A DNA stretch of 10,377 bases from Minisyncoccota bacterium (GTDB lineage Bacteria > Patescibacteriota > Microgenomatia > UBA1400 > PJMF01), in NCBI GenBank assembly GCA_012799795.1, contig JAAZKO010000020.1:1-10377 (forward strand). Reading direction: 5' to 3'. Made by a program: the position numbers and the translations under genes. Below are positions 1 through 6,014 of the stretch, in pieces (within the stretch, counting starts at the first letter, position 1; every line of letters starts with the position of its first letter). The notes beneath the pieces are model-generated. The model did no database searches and was not told where the DNA came from. It saw only the letters and a list, made by a program, of their open reading frames with translations.

Positions 1-1412
1 AAAATAAACTTCAAGAGATTGCAGATTTAAGTCAAAAAATTGATGCTAGTCGCTATCCAGAAAAAATAGCTGGAAGGATGCTTCGTCAACAGATTCTTGA
101 CGCTCAAACTCAAATCACCCAAGCAGTTAATAGCTATGGAGATTACAAGCCAATTGTTGCTGAGTTAGCAAAAATGGCTGGCGCTAGAGAGGCTCAGAAA
201 TACTTAATTCTCTTTCAAAACGACAATGAACTGCGACCAACTGGAGGTTTTTTAACTGCTTATTCAATTGTGCGCATTGATAAAGGCACTGTTGTCCCAG
301 AAAAATCTGGCGATATTTACGATTTAGATCAAAAATTTAGAAAAAATATTGCTATTCCAGAGGAATTGGGCAAATATTTAACTACAGAGCGTTATTGGCA
401 TCTCAGAGATATGAACATTTATCCTGATTTTAAAAAATCAATGGAAACTTTTTATGAATATTATCAGACGGTTCCGGGTGAACCGGATGATATTGATGGC
501 ATTATTGCGGTTGATACTCAAGTATTAACCTGGCTTTTAGAGGTAATTGGACCAGTACAAATTCCTGGGTATGGCACTTTCAGCGCCGAAATTGATCAGC
601 GTTGTGATTGTCCTCAAGTGGTTTATGCTTTGTCAGAAATTATTACTAGACCCACCAATTTCATCAAAGAAGATCGAAAGGGGGTGCTTGGTCCACTAAT
701 GAGCGCTATTTTAAGTAAAACTTATGAATTAGATAAAAGCAAATTTCCTGAGTTATTTGCTGTTGCGACAAACAGTTTAAAAGCTCGCCATCTGCAACTA
801 TATTTCGTTGAGGAAAATTCTCAAACAGCTGCAGAAAAAATTGATGCAGCGGGCAGGCTTTATGAATTACCCAACAATTTTAAAGATTGGCAATTTGGCC
901 AAAATCAAGACTTTTTAGCTATTGTTAATGCTAATTTGGGAGGTGCTAAATCTAATCTATTTATTAACCACGAGATAAAATTGTCAGTTGACGCCCCACA
1001 AGATGGATTTTTGAACAATTCTTTAGAAATCACTTATCGCAACAGTGCTGAGGCGGATAATTGCAATTTAGAAGCGGGTTTATTATGTCTAAATGCCACG
1101 CTTAATGATTGGATCAGGCTTTATCTGCCACCCAACGCTGAACTAATCGAAATCCAAGGTTTAGAAGAAGAGGCTGAAGTCTATGAAGAAGAAGGTTTGA
1201 CCGTGATTGATGGTTTCTTTAAATTAGAACCACTGGGTCTGGCTAGAATTCGGATGACTTATCGAGTTCCTTATCAAGATCAGGAAAATTATAACTTGCG
1301 TTTATGGAAACAAGGTGGGATTGATCCTGTACCAGTCATAATAGAAGTTACCGGTGGAGAAGAAGAATTGTTGATGAATCAAGATTTAGACTATTCAACA
1401 ATTTTCTATTAA
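1..1412 (+). CDS. DUF4012 domain surface protein, 5' partial
   Basis: This reading frame is open from the left edge (first whole codon at base 3) with no stop before the ATG at 78, so that ATG is probably internal and the N-terminus lies outside the window. Two stretches typical of DUF4012 are visible: FQNDNELRPTGGF (about bases 213-251) and WLLEVIGPVQIPGYG (about 531-575). Such proteins are usually larger, have an N-terminal membrane segment and are predicted to be exposed outside the membrane. They are common in CPR bacteria and in some Gram-positives, sometimes near polysaccharide genes. No enzymatic function is established. The visible part has no membrane segment, and its end is rich in acidic residues (LEEEAEVYEEEG), as expected of an exported tail. 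Its TAA shares one base with the ATG of recO, which suggests translational coupling. Family assignment is confident; role is unknown. Confidence 0.85.
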   Translation, partial: NKLQEIADLSQKIDASRYPEKIAGRMLRQQILDAQTQITQAVNSYGDYKPIVAELAKMAGAREAQKYLILFQNDNELRPTGGFLTAYSIVRIDKGTVVPEKSGDIYDLDQKFRKNIAIPEELGKYLTTERYWHLRDMNIYPDFKKSMETFYEYYQTVPGEPDDIDGIIAVDTQVLTWLLEVIGPVQIPGYGTFSAEIDQRCDCPQVVYALSEIITRPTNFIKEDRKGVLGPLMSAILSKTYELDKSKFPELFAVATNSLKARHLQLYFVEENSQTAAEKIDAAGRLYELPNNFKDWQFGQNQDFLAIVNANLGGAKSNLFINHEIKLSVDAPQDGFLNNSLEITYRNSAEADNCNLEAGLLCLNATLNDWIRLYLPPNAELIEIQGLEEEAEVYEEEGLTVIDGFFKLEPLGLARIRMTYRVPYQDQENYNLRLWKQGGIDPVPVIIEVTGGEEELLMNQDLDYSTIFY

Positions 1413-1978
1413 TGTCTCGATCATTTTCCAGTCAAGCTATTGTGTTAAAGCGGCGCGCCATGGGCGAAACCGACCGCTTACTGACTTTATTGACTCAAGA
1501 TCGGGGTAAATTGGTAGTGCTGGCAAAAGGAGCGCGCCGCCTCAATTCTTCTAATCGAGCTAATTTGGAACCTGGAAATTTAATTCAGGCCTTTTGCATT
1601 GAAACTAAGGGTCTAGCTCTACTCACCCAAAGTCGTTTGTTATTTGATACCAGTCGCATTTACCAAAATCTTTCACAGCAACTTGCTCTCAAAAAAATTA
1701 GTCACATTCAGCAAATCTTAGAAATTTTTGATCGCTTATTTGTTGAAGAGTTTATTGATGAGGGCAGTTTTGCATTAGCCAAAGAGATCGAAAAGCTAGT
1801 ACTCTGTGACAATAATCAGGCTATCAAAATTAAAAAACTCCTTAACCAGCTCCTGATTCTGCTTGGCTATCAAGACATTAAAGACACTAAGCATCAAAAT
1901 ATTCAAGATTATGTGGCTGAAATTAGTGAACAAAAGATGAAAAGCTTTGATTTCCTTAATACTCACAGCCGAAGCTAG
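1412..1978 (+). CDS. recO: DNA repair protein RecO, short form
   Basis: RecO loads RecA onto SSB-coated single-stranded DNA, working with RecR in recombinational repair in the cytoplasm. The N-terminal OB-fold (about residues 1-80) is clear: SQAIVLKRRAMGETDRLLTL is the usual RecO opening, followed by GKLVVLAKGARR and a NLEPGNLIQ segment. The rest is helical. At 188 residues it is well below the roughly 240 of Escherichia coli RecO, and the C-terminal four-cysteine zinc finger of many homologues is absent; only two cysteines are present, at about 62 and 131. It still reaches a normal-looking end (ILLGYQD, then SFDFL near the stop), so it looks naturally short, not frameshifted. There is no Shine-Dalgarno sequence; the start overlaps the stop of the upstream gene (TAATG), implying coupled translation. 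Confidence 0.88.
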   Translation: MSRSFSSQAIVLKRRAMGETDRLLTLLTQDRGKLVVLAKGARRLNSSNRANLEPGNLIQAFCIETKGLALLTQSRLLFDTSRIYQNLSQQLALKKISHIQQILEIFDRLFVEEFIDEGSFALAKEIEKLVLCDNNQAIKIKKLLNQLLILLGYQDIKDTKHQNIQDYVAEISEQKMKSFDFLNTHSRS

Positions 1979-1998
1979 TTTTAGATCGCTTTTTGTAA

Positions 1999-2004
1999 TA
2001 TAAT
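1999..2004 (+). promoter_or_regulatory. possible -10 box before glyS
   Basis: A perfect TATAAT lies in the 46-bp gap between recO and glyS, with predicted initiation near base 2011 and a leader of only about 14 bases before the glyS ATG. No convincing -35 box is present 16-18 bp upstream (TAGTTT at the 17-bp position). In AT-rich DNA a lone -10 box can occur by chance, so this is tentative. Confidence 0.3.
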
Positions 2005-2024
2005 TTTGCCTGGAAGTGAAAAAC

Positions 2025-3434
2025 ATGACAAATGAAACAAAAAACTCAGTTAGCCTCGAAAATATTACTGCTTTAGCTAAAAGGCGAGGTTTCATTTATC
2101 AAACTAGTGAAATTTATGGTGGTTTGGCTAACTCCTACGATTATGGGCCACTGGGCACTGAACTCTTATTAAAAATCAAAGAATTGTGGTGGAATTTTTT
2201 CATTCGTCGACGTGATGACATGCTGGGTTTAGATAGTCAAATTTTACTCCACCCAGAAACTTGGGTGGCTTCCGGTCACGTTGATTCTTTTACTGATCCT
2301 TTAGTTGAAGATCAGCTTAATCACAAACGCTACCGAGCTGATCTTTTAATTGAAGAATATCTTAATAAACATCCTGAAGAACAAAAGGAAATTATCATTG
2401 CTAACTTATCCACTAGTGAACTGGATGAGCTAATAGGCAAATATCAAATTAAATCTCCAGATGGTAATCCGCTTTCAAAAACTCAAGATTTTAATATTTT
2501 GTTTGAAACGGCTATTGGCGCTGTCACGGATAAAAAAAGCCAAGTTTATCTACGTGGGGAAACTGCTCAGGGTATTTTTTCCAACTTCAAACAAATTCTC
2601 AATAGTAATAGACAAAAATTACCCTTTGGTGTGGGGCAAATTGGTAAAAGTTTTCGCAATGAAATCACCACTGGCCAATTTATTTTTCGCACCCTAGAAT
2701 TTGAGCAAGCAGAAATCGAATATTTCTTTGATCCAGATACTAATAGCTGGGAAGATCTTTTTAGAGATTGGCAAAATCAAATGTGGGATTTTGTCACCAA
2801 GGTCTTAGGAATCAAAGAAGAAAACCTGCGTTGGCGCCGTCATACTGATAAAGAACGCAGTCACTATAGTAAAGAAACTTACGATCTCGAATATCATTAT
2901 CCTTTTGGCTGGAAAGAGTTGTGGGGGATCGCTTATCGAGGTGATTACGACCTTAGACAACATCAGGAGTTTTCTAAAAAATCACTAGAATATATTGATC
3001 CTCAAACAAATAAAAAGTTTCTCCCTCACGTTATTGAACCAGCAGCCGGCATAAATCGCTTGCTTTTAATGTTGCTTTGCGATGCTTATCAAGAAGACCC
3101 TAGTAAAGAGCGAATTGTCATGGCTTTCAAAGCTAAAATAGCTCCTTATCAATTGGCAGTTTTCCCACTCTTAAAAAACAAAAATGAATTGGTGGATAAA
3201 GCTAAGCAAGTTTATGAAGACTTGCGCCAAACATACCAGGTGGCTTGGGATGATCGAGGCAATATTGGTAAGCGCTATTTGTCTCAAGACGAAATTGGCA
3301 CGCCTTTCTGTTTGACCATTGATTTCGAAACTTTAGAAAACGATACTGTCACTATTCGTCACCGCGATTCTGCCAAACAAGAGCGACTGGCTATTAGTGA
3401 ACTTAATAATTATTTAAAAACTGCCTTAGCCTAA
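2025..3434 (+). CDS. glyS: glycyl-tRNA synthetase, single-chain class II
   Basis: This enzyme charges tRNA-Gly with glycine using ATP. It is the eukaryote/archaeal-like homodimeric form, not the bacterial alpha2beta2 glyQ/glyS type. Class II motifs are visible. The motif 1 region contains GGLANSYDYGPLG (about residues 27-40). Motif 2 has FRNEI with Arg211 and Glu213. Motif 3 is EPAAGINRLL with Arg345. The C-terminal anticodon-binding domain (about 370-469) carries DDRGNIGKRYLSQDEIGTPFC and ends in TVTIRHRDS. The ATG at 2025 is preferred, giving 469 residues, close to the family's usual 450-510. An in-frame GTG at 2016 overlaps the GGAAG stretch (2012-2016) that could serve as a weak ribosome binding site for the ATG. 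Some orthologues carry a cysteine-rich zinc insertion; none is seen here. The next gene begins 4 bases after the stop. Confidence 0.95.
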   Translation: MTNETKNSVSLENITALAKRRGFIYQTSEIYGGLANSYDYGPLGTELLLKIKELWWNFFIRRRDDMLGLDSQILLHPETWVASGHVDSFTDPLVEDQLNHKRYRADLLIEEYLNKHPEEQKEIIIANLSTSELDELIGKYQIKSPDGNPLSKTQDFNILFETAIGAVTDKKSQVYLRGETAQGIFSNFKQILNSNRQKLPFGVGQIGKSFRNEITTGQFIFRTLEFEQAEIEYFFDPDTNSWEDLFRDWQNQMWDFVTKVLGIKEENLRWRRHTDKERSHYSKETYDLEYHYPFGWKELWGIAYRGDYDLRQHQEFSKKSLEYIDPQTNKKFLPHVIEPAAGINRLLLMLLCDAYQEDPSKERIVMAFKAKIAPYQLAVFPLLKNKNELVDKAKQVYEDLRQTYQVAWDDRGNIGKRYLSQDEIGTPFCLTIDFETLENDTVTIRHRDSAKQERLAISELNNYLKTALA

Positions 3435-3438
3435 AACT

Positions 3439-4245
3439 ATGACTAAAAAAACAAAAATAATCATTGCTATTAGTGTTTTAGTTCTGCTCCTCGCCGGGGG
3501 ATTATTCTTTTTTTTAAGATCTAATCGCTCCAATGAAGAAAATAATAAAACAGTCGTTAAACAAAAAATTTCTGCAAAAGTCAATCAGATTCCTGTTAGT
3601 GAACGACCTTTTATCCAGCTCAGTCCAAGCGCTGATGGTCGTCATGTTGTCATTAACATCCTGGAATTAAAAAAGCCAGCTGAAAATCTGAGTTATGAAA
3701 TGGAATACCAAACTGGATCGATGCTTCAAGGATTTCAGGATTCTCTCGAACTAGGTGAACTACCCCTTAGTGTAAAAAAGCTCTTTGGTTCTCAATCAGC
3801 CGGCGGCGCAATCACTTATCATGAGGATATTAAAGGCGGTAGTCTTTTGGCTGAGTTTATGGGCCTAGAAGACTATGCTGTTAAAAGTAACTGGCGCTAC
3901 TTTACCAATAGCGATCGTCAAAGTGAATTTAGTTCTCAAGATACTAAATTCAAGATTGCTAATACAAGTCTAGCCACCTACTCATATTTGATTATTTTCA
4001 ATTCTCCAGGTTATCCAGGTGAAATAGAGGGCGAGCTAATTAGTGATGTTTATACTGTCAGTGCTGAAAAGAGCTTAAAAACCCTTAGTTCCGAATTTAA
4101 TGTGACTTTCAACACTAAAGAAGAACAGGCCCAAATTATGGGCTATGACGGCCAAGAGTGGCAGACTGTTGACAGTAAATATGAAGATGGCCTAGTTCGT
4201 GGCAGTGCTCCTTTCATGGACGCCTATCTACTCGTCAAAAAATAA
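3439..4245 (+). CDS. membrane-anchored protein of unknown function
   Basis: This 268-residue protein has a short basic N-terminus (MTKKTK), one hydrophobic segment at about residues 6-26 (IIIAISVLVLLLAGGLFFF), then a basic stop-transfer patch and a charged linker. That predicts one membrane anchor with the remaining roughly 225 residues outside. No lipobox cysteine follows the hydrophobic stretch; the protein has no cysteine at all. The outer part looks beta-rich, with many alternating hydrophobic strands and a Gly/Ser-rich stretch (SQSAGGAITYHEDIKGG). I recall similar unnamed proteins in Patescibacteria but cannot assign a domain family. It begins 4 bases after glyS without an obvious ribosome binding site, so it is probably co-transcribed, though a role in tRNA charging is unlikely. 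A cell-surface role is inference from topology only. Confidence 0.7.
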   Translation: MTKKTKIIIAISVLVLLLAGGLFFFLRSNRSNEENNKTVVKQKISAKVNQIPVSERPFIQLSPSADGRHVVINILELKKPAENLSYEMEYQTGSMLQGFQDSLELGELPLSVKKLFGSQSAGGAITYHEDIKGGSLLAEFMGLEDYAVKSNWRYFTNSDRQSEFSSQDTKFKIANTSLATYSYLIIFNSPGYPGEIEGELISDVYTVSAEKSLKTLSSEFNVTFNTKEEQAQIMGYDGQEWQTVDSKYEDGLVRGSAPFMDAYLLVKK

Positions 4246-4297
4246 TAACTTCTTTTTTTTCAATATTTTTTCTAATTTTTCTTGAAAAGCTAGTCAG

Positions 4298-4317
4298 TGT
4301 AAAACTTACTATTTACA
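4298..4317. repeat. inverted repeat overlapping mraZ -35 box
   Basis: TGTAAA (4298-4303) and TTTACA (4312-4317) form a perfect 6-bp inverted repeat around an 8-base centre. The right arm is exactly the -35 box of the mraZ promoter. It could be a repressor site, but 6-bp arms arise easily by chance in AT-rich DNA. Confidence 0.3.
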
Positions 4318-4340
4318 AGCACAATTTTTTTCTATATAGT
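4312..4340 (+). promoter_or_regulatory. sigma70-type promoter of the mraZ operon
   Basis: TTTACA (4312-4317, five of six matches to TTGACA) and TATAGT (4335-4340, five of six matches to TATAAT) are separated by an ideal 17 bp. Predicted initiation is near 4347, about 30 bases before the mraZ ATG. It lies in the largest intergenic gap of the window (4246-4376), whose upstream part is very T-rich (4251-4284). It would drive mraZ, rsmH, the ftsL-like gene and ftsI. Confidence 0.65.
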
Positions 4341-4346
4341 TAAATA

Positions 4347-4361
4347 TGGTAGGAATTGGTA
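4347..4361 (+). promoter_or_regulatory. putative MraZ operator (two TGGTA repeats)
   Basis: TGGTA occurs at 4347-4351 and again at 4357-4361, exactly 10 bp apart, so both copies face the same side of the helix. MraZ of Escherichia coli and of mollicutes binds G-rich direct repeats with this period upstream of its own gene. The repeats begin at the predicted transcription start, a suitable place for repression. A third, degenerate AGG follows at 4365-4367 out of phase; it may instead be a weak ribosome binding site. Confidence 0.55.
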
Positions 4362-4376
4362 AATAGGCTCATAATA

Positions 4377-4802
4377 ATGCTCATTGGCAAGTTTTATCAT
4401 AACTTGGAGGGTAATGGTCGCATATCTTTACCCAAAAGATTTCGCAATATCAGTAAATCCTGGATTGTTACTCGAGGTTTAGACGGCTGTCTTTTTCTTT
4501 TAAAAGAAGAAAATTTTCAAAATGAGTTAAATAAAATAACTAAGCTTGGTTTTAGCAAAAAAGCTAATCGAGACTTAGTAAGATTAATGACTAATGAGGC
4601 TAAAGAATTGACACCAGACAAGAACGGTCGAATAAATCTGCCCGATTATTTGATCGACTTTGCTCAGCTAAAAAAATCCCTGGTAATCGTTGGTAGCCTC
4701 AATCGCTTAGAAATTTGGGATCAAGAGCGTTATCACCAATACCTCGATCAATTAGAAAGTAAAGCAGAAGATATTGCCGAACAAGCTTATGTCACTGAGT
4801 AA
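4377..4802 (+). CDS. mraZ: transcriptional regulator MraZ
   Basis: MraZ is a ring-forming DNA-binding protein with two AbrB/SpoVT-type halves that regulates its own division and cell wall operon. Both halves are visible. The first opens with MLIGKFYHNLEGNGRISLP and continues into KRFR. The second contains LTPDKNGRINLP at about residues 77-88, followed by LVIVGSLNRLEIWD. The length, 141 residues, is normal for the family. The ATG at 4377 is chosen because it gives the standard MxIGxxxH opening; an upstream in-frame TTG (4356) would add seven non-conserved residues and lies inside the putative operator. It is the first gene of the cluster and overlaps the next start by 14 bases. Autorepression through the TGGTA repeats just upstream is likely by analogy. 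Confidence 0.95.
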   Translation: MLIGKFYHNLEGNGRISLPKRFRNISKSWIVTRGLDGCLFLLKEENFQNELNKITKLGFSKKANRDLVRLMTNEAKELTPDKNGRINLPDYLIDFAQLKKSLVIVGSLNRLEIWDQERYHQYLDQLESKAEDIAEQAYVTE

Positions 4803-5706
4803 AAAACATCAGCCAGTTTTGCTTGAAGAAACGGTTAATTATTTGGCTGTCAAAAAAGGTCATTACTATCTTGATGCGACTTTTGGCCGAGGAGGGCATA
4901 GTCAAGCTATTTTGGAACAGGGGGGACTAGTTATTGCCCTAGATTTTGACCAAGAAGCAATTGAAGTTGGGCAGGAGAATTTCAAAGAAGCCATTGCTCA
5001 TAATAAACTAACCCTAGTTAAAGAAAATTTCAAAAATCTTGAGGCTGTCATCAATAATCTAGCTAAAACTCAAGACATAAATCTAGCCGGCATTCTCTTT
5101 GATTTTGGTACTTCCACTGAACAACTTACCTCGAGTAAGCGTGGTTTTAGTTTCAATGCTCAAGACAATGACATTCTCGATATGCGCATGGATCAAGATT
5201 TAGGCGTAAAAGCTGGTGATTTACTAATTGTTCTCAGCGAAAAACAATTAACCCAAGTGTTGGCTGAGTATGGCGGAGAAAGACAAGCTCGACAAATTGC
5301 TAAAGCTGTTGGCAAAGTTAAAAGGGATCAGCCCGACAGTCTACATTACAGCAAAACCTTAATGCAAATCGTTGAAAGAGTTAAGGGTGGAAGATTAGGA
5401 AAACTGCATCCTGCCACTAAAACTCTTCAAGCTTTAAGAATTGCTGTTAACGATGAATTAAATAACATTGAATTAGCCTTACCGACCGCCTTTGAACTTT
5501 TGCAAAAGAGTGACGCTATAGATAAAAGATTGCTCTGCATTGCCTTTCATGAAGGAGAAGATAGATTAGTTAAAAGATTTTTTAAAAAAACTGCTGATCA
5601 AAACTTAGCTAAACTACTGACTAAAAAAGCCATTACGGCTAGTGAAGAAGAATTAAAAAACAATCCCAGAGCTAGAAGTGCCAAATTAAGGGCTTTAGCC
5701 ATTTAA
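4789..5706 (+). CDS. rsmH: 16S rRNA m4C1402 methyltransferase RsmH
   Basis: RsmH (MraW) transfers a methyl group from SAM to N4 of C1402 in 16S rRNA, in the ribosomal decoding centre. Family signatures run the whole length: HQPVLLEETVNYL near the start, the SAM-binding loop DATFGRGGHS (residues 29-38), FDFGTSTEQL, RGFSFN (from Arg118) followed by DMRMD, HPATKTLQALRIAVNDEL (from His207), IAFHEGEDRLVKRFF and the closing NNPRARSAKLRA. At 305 residues it is full length. Small departures from the usual pattern are FGTSTEQL for the common LGVSSxQL and HPATKT for HPATRT. The ATG at 4789 lies inside mraZ (14-base overlap), so translation is probably coupled; an in-frame TTG at 4774 is less likely. 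The next gene starts 22 bases downstream. Confidence 0.96.
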   Translation: MSLSKKHQPVLLEETVNYLAVKKGHYYLDATFGRGGHSQAILEQGGLVIALDFDQEAIEVGQENFKEAIAHNKLTLVKENFKNLEAVINNLAKTQDINLAGILFDFGTSTEQLTSSKRGFSFNAQDNDILDMRMDQDLGVKAGDLLIVLSEKQLTQVLAEYGGERQARQIAKAVGKVKRDQPDSLHYSKTLMQIVERVKGGRLGKLHPATKTLQALRIAVNDELNNIELALPTAFELLQKSDAIDKRLLCIAFHEGEDRLVKRFFKKTADQNLAKLLTKKAITASEEELKNNPRARSAKLRALAI

Positions 5707-5714
5707 TAACTAAG

Positions 5715-5720
5715 AAAGGA
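5715..5720 (+). promoter_or_regulatory. ribosome binding site of the ftsL-like gene
   Basis: AAAGGA ends 8 bases before the ATG at 5729. It is one of the few clear Shine-Dalgarno sequences in the window and supports this small gene and its start. Confidence 0.65.
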
Positions 5721-5728
5721 TAAAAACT

Positions 5729-6007
5729 ATGAGCAAAAAACTAAAAAATTACTACAAAATAGTTTTTCTAATCCTCTTAATCCAATTAATTAGCACCGTT
5801 GCTACTTTGAGTAAAAATATTGCTTATGGCCAGCAAATTGAGGTATTGAGTAAAAAACAAGAAGCTCTGATTAGCAGGGAAAGCCAACTTAATCAGCTAA
5901 TTGCTCAAGAAATTTCGATTCGAGAGTTAGCCAAGCATCCAGATTATGAAGATAGCAATAATTTACTAATAGTAAAAGTTAAAGATAACGCTTTAGCCTT
6001 GCGCTAA
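5729..6007 (+). CDS. ftsL: FtsL/DivIC-like septum protein
   Basis: This small protein of 92 residues has the FtsL layout: a short basic cytoplasmic tail (MSKKLKNYYK), one membrane segment at about residues 11-29 (IVFLILLIQLISTVATL), then a hydrophilic, Gln/Glu-rich stretch likely to form a coiled coil (about 33-65). FtsL-type proteins pair with a partner (FtsB/DivIC) and help activate septal wall synthesis by FtsW and FtsI. Sequence conservation in this family is very low, so the call rests on topology, size and position between rsmH and ftsI, the standard place of ftsL in dcw clusters. A good ribosome binding site precedes it, and the next gene begins 7 bases after its stop. A DivIC-like identity cannot be excluded. 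Confidence 0.65.
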   Translation: MSKKLKNYYKIVFLILLIQLISTVATLSKNIAYGQQIEVLSKKQEALISRESQLNQLIAQEISIRELAKHPDYEDSNNLLIVKVKDNALALR

Positions 6008-6014
6008 GTTGATC

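Noticed and set aside
2016..2024. GTG start of glyS at 2016
   Set aside because: It adds only three residues and overlaps the GGAAG that best serves as ribosome binding site for the ATG at 2025.
1796..2095. 99-codon minus-strand frame across the recO-glyS junction
   Set aside because: It lies opposite the recO end and the glyS start, both well supported, and its product resembles no known family.
2461..2697. 78-codon plus-strand frame inside glyS
   Set aside because: It lies wholly inside glyS in another frame, over the conserved motif 2 region, so it is a shadow.
4219..4260. Intrinsic terminator after the surface-protein gene
   Set aside because: A T run exists (4251-4260), but the only nearby stem (GACG/CGTC, 4219-4236) has four pairs, lies within the coding region and is too far from the T run.
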